A stretch of 64,000 nucleotides of DNA, from assembly GCA_032622095.1 (NCBI GenBank), contig CP136064.1:169950310-170014309 (forward strand), written 5' to 3'. Below the pieces are notes generated by a model. The model saw nothing but the letters and a program-made list of their open reading frames with translations, had not been told where the DNA came from and searched no databases. The stretch's first letter is position 1. Every line of letters begins with the position of its first letter. This document shows, piece by piece, positions 25,727 through 33,419 of this stretch. A program made the position numbers and the translations under genes. Source of the stretch: Siphonodentalium dalli. Lineage: Eukaryota > Mollusca > Scaphopoda > Gadilida > Siphonodentaliidae.

Positions 25727-27499
25727 TTAATCGTCCGAATTGTCATCACTTTCGCCAGAAGTGTCATATGTTACGTCCATGAATTTTTCTAGCATCGGTT
25801 TGTACTTTAATATTGACATTTTCACTGCATCACGTTCTCCATAACCATTATTCAAATATTTGTCGACTTTATCCATGACTCTGTTGTGCAGAGTCCCATT
25901 GCGCAGCTGCAGATACGATACTATTGTCCAAGCATAATCAGTCATAAAGTGTATCATATCTTTACTTTTAAGGTCCTTGTCAGCTTGTTCTTTTGCTTCT
26001 GCGTCTTTCGAGCCATTTTCCTTATACGTGTCCACTTTATCACTCCATTCCTCACGTGTTTTATCTCTACTTTCATCACGCAAACTTTTGAAGTATTCAT
26101 CTTCATTCAATTTAAATTCCTTATTCTCACTATCATCCGGGTCCTCAGTTAATTTTCGTTTTAACTTATTTTCTTGACACCAGTTTTTTACGTGTCTCTG
26201 AACATCATAATGATCTGCGAACAAAAGCCCGCATTCATTACAAGGGTACGACATGTCTTCTTGAATGTCTCTGTTTTGATGGTTCTTCTTATTGATTTCA
26301 TCGAGCTCACCAGGTGGCCGTATGTCGTTAGTATAGTCATTATGTTGACCCTGGGGCACAATATAATTATATGTTATGCCCTTCTGTTGACGGGGGAGTT
26401 CTCTGTCATCGTATTTCATCGCATTCTGTTGACCCTGGGTCTCAGTGTCTTTTGTATGTTTTTTCATCCCATTCTGTTCATCTGGGTGTTCTCTGTCTTT
26501 TTGGAGATTATATTTCATGCCATTCCATTCACCCCTATGTTGGTTCGTGTCCTCTTTTAGTACATTCTGTCGCAGACGTAATGTGTCCGGTGTTGCGGCT
26601 TTTAAATCCACCAGTAGGTAACCGTACGGTTCACTCGTCGCTTCCGAAAACTCTCGAACCATACGCTGAGGACATTCAGGATACATCTGTCTTGATAATG
26701 TTGAAATTAATCCCTTGTCGATTGGGTTATTGAACAATACCAAATATTGACAATTTCGTCGTTGCGTTGGATCTTTGTTGTAGTAGAAATTCTGGTTCAA
26801 ACTTATCAAAGATAAGTTCAAATGGTGACTTCCTTCGGAATGCAAATCATTAACTCTCTGGTCTTTTGATGAAGTTTGCATCAAGTCATCGAGTATAACT
26901 AGATTTTTATACCGGGGGTTGATAAGAGAATCCAAGTTTGCTGGTATTCCTCGTATAAAGTTGACCTGAGGGGTGACGGTATACTTTAATTCGTCATATA
27001 GGGGCTGCCAATATTTATAAAACCATATTATTCTGTCAGGTGCGGGTGATATTTTTGAGGCAGACTTTTGTAGCAAGGTTTTCACGAAGTATGTCTTACC
27101 ACAAGATGTAGGTCCACTTACACATGCCGTGAATGGATGCTTGAAAATAAAATCTTCATGGACATTGGCCATTGGATCATCAAAGCAGGATGTTATGTCG
27201 CTTTGTTGCTGTGTCCCCTGCTGGTGTTGTAGTATCTGGTGTTGCTGTAATGGCTGTTGTTGTGGCTGATGATACTGCTGCCTGTTGCTGCTACGGTCTG
27301 TTGCTGTTGCTTGGTGCTGCTGCTGTGGGTGTCGGTTAACAAACTCAGTGTGCTTAGATTGTACATGTCTTATCAAATCATGTTGGTGCTGCTGCTGTGG
27401 TTGTCGGTTAACAAACTCAGTGTGCTTAGATTGTACATGTCTTATCAAATCATGGTTCCGCACATACCCCCTAGAGCAAATTGAACACTGGTGCTTCAT
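25727..27499 (-). CDS. Zinc-finger / A32-like packaging ATPase fusion, left-arm copy (590 aa)
   Basis: This is an intact single-exon frame. Residues 5-26 form a C2H2 finger (C5-x2-C8-x12-H21-x4-H26). Its second half (HDLIRHVQSKH) and the following linker are tandemly duplicated, giving a finger remnant without cysteines at about 40-50. A Q/H-rich linker (about 52-100) follows. The ATPase core has Walker A GPTSCGKT (129-136), Walker B LVILDDLM (200-207), a polar SLNQN motif (233-237) and arginines at 247-248 before QYLVLFNNP. This layout is that of A32/FtsK-HerA-type genome-packaging ATPases of Polintons, adintoviruses and large DNA viruses, which pump DNA into a capsid. Residues 318-390 are degenerate (E/Q)QN(G/A)MKY repeats. 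A second finger is C2HC (C420, C423, H436, C441). An acidic/basic charged segment (450-512) and a helical tail follow. The start is the first Met before the finger; AATAAA follows the stop. Enzyme activity is inferred from motifs only. Confidence 0.8.
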   Translation of the reverse strand: MKHQCSICSRGYVRNHDLIRHVQSKHTEFVNRQPQQQHQHDLIRHVQSKHTEFVNRHPQQQHQATATDRSSNRQQYHQPQQQPLQQHQILQHQQGTQQQSDITSCFDDPMANVHEDFIFKHPFTACVSGPTSCGKTYFVKTLLQKSASKISPAPDRIIWFYKYWQPLYDELKYTVTPQVNFIRGIPANLDSLINPRYKNLVILDDLMQTSSKDQRVNDLHSEGSHHLNLSLISLNQNFYYNKDPTQRRNCQYLVLFNNPIDKGLISTLSRQMYPECPQRMVREFSEATSEPYGYLLVDLKAATPDTLRLRQNVLKEDTNQHRGEWNGMKYNLQKDREHPDEQNGMKKHTKDTETQGQQNAMKYDDRELPRQQKGITYNYIVPQGQHNDYTNDIRPPGELDEINKKNHQNRDIQEDMSYPCNECGLLFADHYDVQRHVKNWCQENKLKRKLTEDPDDSENKEFKLNEDEYFKSLRDESRDKTREEWSDKVDTYKENGSKDAEAKEQADKDLKSKDMIHFMTDYAWTIVSYLQLRNGTLHNRVMDKVDKYLNNGYGERDAVKMSILKYKPMLEKFMDVTYDTSGESDDNSDD

Positions 27500-27600
27500 T
27501 TATACTTTACTAAAATGTCTCGGTATTTCAAAATGTACAAGTCACTCTTTTTTCTGCATTTTATTTTAGAAAGTTTATCGACTCTTATAAAAATCGATTA
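27500..27600 (-). promoter_or_regulatory. Probable 5' flank / promoter region of left-arm ATPase gene
   Basis: AT-rich 100 bases between the start codon and the inner terminal box. No convincing TATA box can be singled out. The mirror is at about 28199-28298. Divergent transcription from the shared centre is inferred from gene orientation. Confidence 0.3.
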
Positions 27601-27780
27601 TTGCATCTAAAAATAGAATCTTTGGGTCTAAAATTGGTTGTACTAAAATATTCCCAAAAACCCAAAACTTCAAAAATTTCAAAAAACTTCAAAAAACTTC
27701 AAAAATTTCAAAAACTTCAAAAATTTCAAAAATTTCAAAAACTTCAAAAAACTTCAAAAATTTCAAAAACTTCAAAAATA
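27601..27780 (+). repeat. Inner copy of the terminal box plus TTCAAAAA tract
   Basis: GCATCTAAAAATAGAATCTT to TATTCCCAAAAA (27602-27660) repeats the outer box at 23584 in the same orientation. About 120 bases of (AAAACTTC/AAAATTTC)n follow. The mirror is at about 28020-28197. Confidence 0.85.
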
Positions 27781-28018
27781 AGACCCCGGCGGCGGCGGCG
27801 GCGGCGGCGGCGGCATTGCGGTAATGCCGGTATTTGCCGCCGGCGGCGGCGGCGGCGGCATTGCGGTATTTTACTGCGGCGGCGGTGCCGCCGCCGCCGC
27901 CGGGGGGCCGCCGCCGACGGACCCCCGCAGTAAAATACTGCAATGCCGCCGCCGCCGCCGCCGGCGGCAAATACCGGCATTACCGCAATGCCGCCGCCGC
28001 CGCCGCCGCCGGGGTCTT
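27781..28018. repeat. CGG/CCG-rich centre of the palindrome
   Basis: A GC-rich island of nearly 240 bp in AT-rich surroundings, with runs of (CGG)n on the left side and (CCG)n on the right. These are interspersed with smaller inverted motifs (GCATTGCGGTAATGCCGG; TATTTTACTGCGG). The axis is at about 27900, with an unpaired core of about 45 bases (27880-27924). It separates the two divergent ATPase genes. CGG runs are prone to hairpin or quadruplex formation. Open frames here are arginine- or alanine-rich artefacts of the repeat. Confidence 0.9.
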
Positions 28019-28298
28019 ATTTTTGAAGTTTTTGAAATTTTTGAAGTTTTTTGAAGTTTTTGAAATTTTTGAAATTTTTGAAGTTTTTGAAATTTTTGAA
28101 GTTTTTTGAAGTTTTTTGAAATTTTTGAAGTTTTGGGTTTTTGGGAATATTTTAGTACAACCAATTTTAGACCCAAAGATTCTATTTTTAGATGCAATAA
28201 TCGATTTTTATAAGAGTCGATAAACTTTCTAAAATAAAATGCAGAAAAAAGAGTGACTTGTACATTTTGAAATACCGAGACATTTTAGTAAAGTATAA

Positions 28299-30068
28299 AT
28301 GAAGCACCAGTGTTCAATTTGCTCTAGGGGGTATGTGCGGAACCATGATTTGATAAGACATGTACAATCTAAGCACACTGAGTTTGTTAACCGACAACCA
28401 CAGCAGCAGCACCAACATGATTTGATAAGACATGTACAATCTAAGCACACTGAGTTTGTTAACCGACACCCACAGCAGCAGCACCAAGCAACAGCAACAG
28501 ACCGTAGCAGCAACAGGCAGCAGTATCATCAGCCACAACAACAGCCATTACAGCAACACCAGATACTACAACACCAGCAGGGGACACAGCAACAAAGCGA
28601 CATAACATCCTGCTTTGATGATCCAATGGCCAATGTCCATGAAGATTTTATTTTCAAGCATCCATTCACGGCATGTGTAAGTGGACCTACATCTTGTGGT
28701 AAGACATACTTCGTGAAAACCTTGCTACAAAAGTCTGCCTCAAAAATATCACCCGCACCTGACAGAATAATATGGTTTTATAAATATTGGCAGCCCCTAT
28801 ATGACGAATTAAAGTATACCGTCACCCCTCAGGTCAACTTTATACGAGGAATACCAGCAAACTTGGATTCTCTTATCAACCCCCGGTATAAAAATCTAGT
28901 TATACTCGATGACTTGATGCAAACTTCATCAAAAGACCAGAGAGTTAATGATTTGCATTCCGAAGGAAGTCACCATTTGAACTTATCTTTGATAAGTTTG
29001 AACCAGAATTTCTACTACAACAAAGATCCAACGCAACGACGAAATTGTCAATATTTGGTATTGTTCAATAACCCAATCGACAAGGGATTAATTTCAACAT
29101 TATCAAGACAGATGTATCCTGAATGTCCTCAGCGTATGGTTCGAGAGTTTTCGGAAGCGACGAGTGAACCGTACGGTTACCTACTGGTGGATTTAAAAGC
29201 CGCAACACCGGACACATTACGTCTGCGACAGAATGTACTAAAAGAGGACACGAACCAACATAGGGGTGAATGGAATGGCATGAAATATAATCTCCAAAAA
29301 GACAGAGAACACCCAGATGAACAGAATGGGATGAAAAAACATACAAAAGACACTGAGACCCAGGGTCAACAGAATGCGATGAAATACGATGACAGAGAAC
29401 TCCCCCGTCAACAGAAGGGCATAACATATAATTATATTGTGCCCCAGGGTCAACATAATGACTATACTAACGACATACGGCCACCTGGTGAGCTCGATGA
29501 AATCAATAAGAACCATCAAAACAGAGACATTCAAGAAGACATGTCGTACCCTTGTAATGAATGCGGGCTTTTGTTCGCAGATCATTATGATGTTCAGAGA
29601 CACGTAAAAAACTGGTGTCAAGAAAATAAGTTAAAACGAAAATTAACTGAGGACCCGGATGATAGTGAGAATAAGGAATTTAAATTGAATGAAGATGAAT
29701 ACTTCAAAAGTTTGCGTGATGAAAGTAGAGATAAAACACGTGAGGAATGGAGTGATAAAGTGGACACGTATAAGGAAAATGGCTCGAAAGACGCAGAAGC
29801 AAAAGAACAAGCTGACAAGGACCTTAAAAGTAAAGATATGATACACTTTATGACTGATTATGCTTGGACAATAGTATCGTATCTGCAGCTGCGCAATGGG
29901 ACTCTGTACAACAGAGTCATGGATAAAGTCGACAAATATTTGAATAATGGTTATGGAGAACGTGATGCAGTGAAAATGTCAATATTAAAGTACAAACCGA
30001 TGCTAGAAAAATTCATGGACGTAACATATGACACTTCTGGCGAAAGTGATGACAATTCGGACGATTAA
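28299..30068 (+). CDS. Zinc-finger / A32-like packaging ATPase fusion, right-arm copy (589 aa)
   Basis: This is the mirror copy of the gene at 25727-27499 and has the same domains in the same order. I see two coding differences: one lysine fewer in the KKN run at about residue 404, and Tyr instead of His near residue 537 (GTLYNRVM against GTLHNRVM). Both copies keep Walker A, Walker B and all zinc ligands. Two open copies with so few differences imply a very recent duplication, ongoing gene conversion between arms, or an assembly of one arm read twice. Transcription runs outward from the CGG centre. What it packages or acts on in the absence of capsid genes is unknown. Confidence 0.8.
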   Translation: MKHQCSICSRGYVRNHDLIRHVQSKHTEFVNRQPQQQHQHDLIRHVQSKHTEFVNRHPQQQHQATATDRSSNRQQYHQPQQQPLQQHQILQHQQGTQQQSDITSCFDDPMANVHEDFIFKHPFTACVSGPTSCGKTYFVKTLLQKSASKISPAPDRIIWFYKYWQPLYDELKYTVTPQVNFIRGIPANLDSLINPRYKNLVILDDLMQTSSKDQRVNDLHSEGSHHLNLSLISLNQNFYYNKDPTQRRNCQYLVLFNNPIDKGLISTLSRQMYPECPQRMVREFSEATSEPYGYLLVDLKAATPDTLRLRQNVLKEDTNQHRGEWNGMKYNLQKDREHPDEQNGMKKHTKDTETQGQQNAMKYDDRELPRQQKGITYNYIVPQGQHNDYTNDIRPPGELDEINKNHQNRDIQEDMSYPCNECGLLFADHYDVQRHVKNWCQENKLKRKLTEDPDDSENKEFKLNEDEYFKSLRDESRDKTREEWSDKVDTYKENGSKDAEAKEQADKDLKSKDMIHFMTDYAWTIVSYLQLRNGTLYNRVMDKVDKYLNNGYGERDAVKMSILKYKPMLEKFMDVTYDTSGESDDNSDD

Positions 30069-30073
30069 ATTTC

Positions 30074-30079
30074 AATAAA
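30074..30079 (+). promoter_or_regulatory. Polyadenylation signal of right-arm ATPase gene
   Basis: AATAAA 5 bases after the TAA stop at 30066-30068, mirror of 25716-25721. Confidence 0.6.
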
Positions 30080-30249
30080 CTTCATCAACATGATATTCTC
30101 GTTTTCGTTATATATCTATAAGCTGGAGGGGGGAGAGAGTGTGTGGATTATTGGGAATTGTAGAGTGAGAAACGATACGTAATGACAAAAGGTGCATTAA
30201 GTGCCCGAAAATTTGACCCTTAAATATTGATCTGTCATTTTAACTTTCA

Positions 30250-30965
30250 ACCACTGCGCTTGTATTGTTAACATTCATTCATAATGAGTGTCCCTTTAGA
30301 GTGTCTTGTGTTCCTTTTAATATTCAAACACCAATATTGCATCACGTCCCTTGTTTCGTGTCACTTTAACATTCCACACCGTGCGTGCATTATCCCCCTT
30401 TAAGTATGTCATAGCGTGGGTACATAGAAGACTGTATAACACTATGCCTATGTCCGTATCTGTTGTCACACCGTGAGTGGATTGTCCGCCTTTAATGATG
30501 TCATAGCGTGTGTACATGCAAGACAGTATAATACTATGATTATGTCTGTAGCTGTTGTTGGTAAGATGTGAAATATAAATTTCAAGGTTCAATTCATTCG
30601 TGTAGTAATTTCGTATATGTTGAACGCTCTTCATTCGTGCGCTTGTATTGTTAACATTCCTTCATAATGAGTGTCCCTTTAGAGTGTCTTGTGTTCCTTT
30701 AAGATTCATACACCAATATTACATCACGTCCCTTGTTTCGTGTCACTTTAACTCCTTGAGTGTATTGCCCATTCGAATGATGTCATAGCATGGGTACATG
30801 TAAGATAGTATAACACTATGACTATGTCTGTATCTGTTGTTGGTAAGATGTGAAATATAAATTTCAAGGTTCAATTCATTCGTGTAGTAATTTCGTATAT
30901 GTTCAACGCTCTTCATTCGTGCGCTTGTATTGTTAACATTCATTCATAATGAGTGTCCCTTTAGA
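30250..30965 (-). repeat. Tandem repeat in right arm
   Basis: Mirror image of the left-arm tandem repeat (24832-25540), same unit and order when read on the minus strand. Confidence 0.8.
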
Positions 30966-31960
30966 TCGATAAATAAGTTAAAGGTCATTACATTCCACAG
31001 TCAAATCTATTGGTGATCGAATTTGATAACTATTTTATTGGAACAACTAAGAGTATTATTCACGTGAGATCAATGAGTCCAATTATTATAAATAATATAT
31101 TGCAGACATCGGAGGATACCCGATTGCCACATTTAGTGATCACGCGATAAACTGATAAAATGTCCAAAGCGTAAGTATGAATGTGGGGGTATATGATCGT
31201 AAGTGTGACTGGAGTGATAAGGGGTTATTACGTAATGTTGTTATAACAATGTGATCAAAGCAATTTGTATAATTGAGTGTCTCACGACCTGACTTAATAT
31301 GTATGCATGTTTTATGGATAACTAATTATCGCGTGAATGACACAGTTTATCAACCTTAATTGATACTAACTCGTTTTGTTCTAAATCGATTTGTTTTCTG
31401 AATACCATATAGCTGTGACCGGGGAAATAATAGAATTCATTTGGTAAAGCAAAGGTGTGAAAGACACATTGTTAACACCAATGTGGCGTGTGTGATTGCG
31501 TGTACATCGCTCATGTTCCATGTAAAAATGGCTGAGATTAAATCATCATTCATTCAATATGACAATTCATTCTGGAGGGTTGTAATTTCGCCTTACCATT
31601 TTCGACCGTTAGTAATTCAACATAGTACATTTCAATACTTCCAATAATTGACGAAAATACACGCCTGTCATATGGGATAGAGAGAGTGTAAAGAATAAAC
31701 GCTGTTGATTATTTATGTAAAAGTAATGGTGTCTATTTTCAGGTATGACAATTATATGAACTGCGTCGATAAAACACTGGAATGTATGCATTCATATCGA
31801 TGGTCACAATGTCCAATAAAGCTATTTCTAAACATCGATTAATAAATTCATGAAAAATATTTGAACAAAAAAATATTACGAAAGATATTACGCGCAAATA
31901 ATTTAACATTCGACATTTTTTAATATCGAGTTTATCAGAAACCGAAAACTCGTTATAAAT
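30966..31960. other. Right-arm non-coding segment of the palindrome
   Basis: Mirror of 23831-24831. Short open frames only; nothing specific is recognised. Confidence 0.5.
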
Positions 31961-32221
31961 TTTTTATTTAAACAATTTTGGGGGTTTTGATAATTTGGAA
32001 GTTTGGAAATTTTGGGGTTTTGATAATTTGGAAGTTTGGAAATTTATAAATTTTTTGGAAAAAATAATTTTTGGAAAAAATAATTTTTTGAAAAAATAAA
32101 TTTTTGAAGTTTTGAAATTTTTTTTTGGGTTTTGATATTTTGGGAATATTTTAGTACAAACAATTTTAGACCCCAAAGATTCTATTTTTAGATGTGACGG
32201 TAACGAGCCCCCTATTCTTCT
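31961..32221 (-). repeat. Outer terminal box and AT-rich tract (right arm)
   Basis: Reverse complement of 23558-23830, but with one fewer copy of the roughly 16-bp AT-rich repeat (TTTTGGAAAAAATAAT type). The box lies at about 32140-32197, and the element ends with CCCTATTCTTCT at 32221. Confidence 0.85.
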
Positions 32222-32227
32222 ATTAAT
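32222..32227. repeat. 6-bp target-site duplication ATTAAT (right copy)
   Basis: Second copy of the duplication at 23552-23557. Outside it the flanks differ (CCACACGTA on the left, TTCCTAGCAGG on the right), so the palindrome ends here. Confidence 0.6.
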
Positions 32228-32623
32228 TTCCTAGCAGGTAATGGCTTCCTGCTAATTTACCAGGCAATTCTTTAAGGATTGGCCATTTATAAATGAACAA
32301 TCGAAACCCAAAAAGGCCATTAATATATGGTCAATCGCAAACACGCGTGGTCAATTGTCCATTTAGAAAGAACAATCAACGCTAATCATTTAAGTTAATT
32401 TTTATTAACTAAATAACGGAGATATTTGAAGAAGTGTTTTTTACGAAATAACGGAGATATTTGAAGAAGTGTTTTTGACGAAATAACGGAAATATTTGAA
32501 GAAGTGTTTTTAAAGAGCGTTGTCGATGAGAGGTTACAAATAAAATACGAACAACCATTCGAATTGATTGTATGAAAACAGAAAATGCCAATTCTCACAT
32601 GTACGCCGAAATTTTTATTGCAG
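32228..32623. other. Probable intron end between the palindromic element and the terminal exon
   Basis: Contains a small hairpin immediately outside the element (TAGCAGG…CCTGCTA, about 32232-32254) and three exact 35-bp tandem units (described separately). It finishes with a pyrimidine-containing stretch and ATTGCAG at 32617-32623, a good splice acceptor. Confidence 0.5.
32411..32515 (+). repeat. Three 35-bp tandem repeats
   Basis: Units starting AAATAACGGA(G/A)ATATTTG at 32411, 32446 and 32481, each 35 bp long, differing at only a few positions. They lie in the presumed intron just before the acceptor. Confidence 0.9.
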
Positions 32624-33229
32624 GTTCACGAATTGGGCGAGTTACAGCTAGGATACAACGATCAAGTGATAAAGGCCGGTGATAACGGCGATGGCACGGC
32701 ATATATTATAGCGGGCGTGGGCGTCGCACTGGCTGGGCTTGGGATTGCAGGACTTCTTTATCGTCGACATCGAAAGAATCGAATCTCCTCCTCGCGTGGT
32801 GGTTCCCCGACGTCTTTGAATTCCTTTGAATCTGCCGGGACAACAGAACCAACGTTTCCTTTAGCACCGGTAGGTGGGGGAGAAAATGAACCTCTCGCGA
32901 AAAATAAGCCGAAAACGAATAAAAAGACACGCGGACAAGCCGGTCCCAGTAAAGGGGCTGGTCCTGGAACGAGGGCAGGTGGTCAGTATAAGGTCGCTGG
33001 TGCGTCTAATAAGGGAGCTGGTGCTGCTAAAACTGGAGCGCAGGGTGCAACTACTGGTGGCGGGAAGGCAACTGGTGGGCCGAAGAAAGCCACAGCGGGA
33101 ACGAAAACAGCTAGTAGAACTAGCGGACCGACGAAACCTGGCGGAAAGGCATCTACTACAGGCAAATCGGTGAAGCCGAATGGCGGTAATAATACCGGAG
33201 CAAAAAGGGCGACTGGTAAAAAACCATAG
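32624..33229 (+). CDS. Terminal exon of a single-pass membrane protein with a basic Gly/Ala/Lys/Thr-rich tail
   Basis: An open frame starts directly after a splice acceptor (ATTGCAG at 32617-32623), in phase 0, and runs 201 codons to TAG. Exon residues 1-25 look extracellular. Residues 26-46 form one strongly hydrophobic, glycine/alanine-rich helix. RRHRKNR (47-53) follows as a stop-transfer signal, so the tail should be cytoplasmic. Residues 54-95 are Ser/Pro/Glu-containing. From about 100 to the end the protein is a low-complexity, highly basic tail rich in Gly, Ala, Lys and Thr (recurrent GA, TGGGKA and KPGGK patterns). The upstream exons are not identifiable in this window. An open frame continues upstream to 32585, but the acceptor makes that part intronic. 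Family unknown. The palindromic element lies about 400 bp upstream. Confidence 0.6.
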   Translation, partial: VHELGELQLGYNDQVIKAGDNGDGTAYIIAGVGVALAGLGIAGLLYRRHRKNRISSSRGGSPTSLNSFESAGTTEPTFPLAPVGGGENEPLAKNKPKTNKKTRGQAGPSKGAGPGTRAGGQYKVAGASNKGAGAAKTGAQGATTGGGKATGGPKKATAGTKTASRTSGPTKPGGKASTTGKSVKPNGGNNTGAKRATGKKP

Positions 33230-33414
33230 CTTCCATAGTTCCAGAGAGCAGAATTTGGGCTGAAGTCGTAAGGTACATGCGTGGGTTCGTATTGCATGGT
33301 TGATGATGATATGGATGCACGTTCAAGCATACGGGTGTTTAGATGAGGATTACGGGTGACGATGGATTGCGCTGTATATGGCTATACATGTATATACTAT
33401 GAATTACATTTATC
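33230..33414 (+). other. Presumed 3' UTR or flank of the membrane-protein gene
   Basis: About 190 bases between the stop codon and the next transposon. No AATAAA is seen before the transposon boundary, so the transposon may sit within the transcribed 3' region. Confidence 0.35.
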
Positions 33415-33419
33415 GTAAT

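Larger units (their letters stand above)
23558..32221. mobile_element. 8.66-kb palindromic Polinton-like element with two packaging-ATPase genes
   Basis: The left arm (23558 to about 27879) is the near-exact reverse complement of the right arm (about 27925 to 32221). The few differences I can see are one AAG codon, one His/Tyr substitution in the gene, and one extra copy of a roughly 16-bp AT-rich repeat near 23720. The ends read AGAAGAATAGGG inward and are flanked by ATTAAT on both sides. Terminal AG and a 6-bp duplication are hallmarks of Polinton/Maverick elements (established knowledge). Each arm holds, from outside in: a terminal box plus AT-rich tract, a 280-380-bp tandem repeat, one ATPase gene read outward, a second copy of the terminal box, and CGG repeats at the centre. 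No polymerase, integrase, protease or capsid gene is present, so it would be non-autonomous or a derived element. An assembly artefact must be excluded. Confidence 0.75.

Noticed and set aside
25886-27569. Open frames antisense to the ATPase genes (26371-26733, 27257-27569 and their mirrors in 28229-29846)
   Set aside because: They are shadows of the real coding frame, rich in codons complementary to CAG/CAA and lacking domains.
27601-28197. Arginine- and alanine-rich frames across the CGG centre
   Set aside because: They appear on both strands in several frames and are produced by (CGG)n and TTCAAAAA repeats.
23558-32221. Complete Polinton/Maverick
   Set aside because: No protein-primed polymerase, integrase, protease or capsid frame is present. 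Only the ATPase and end features support the link.
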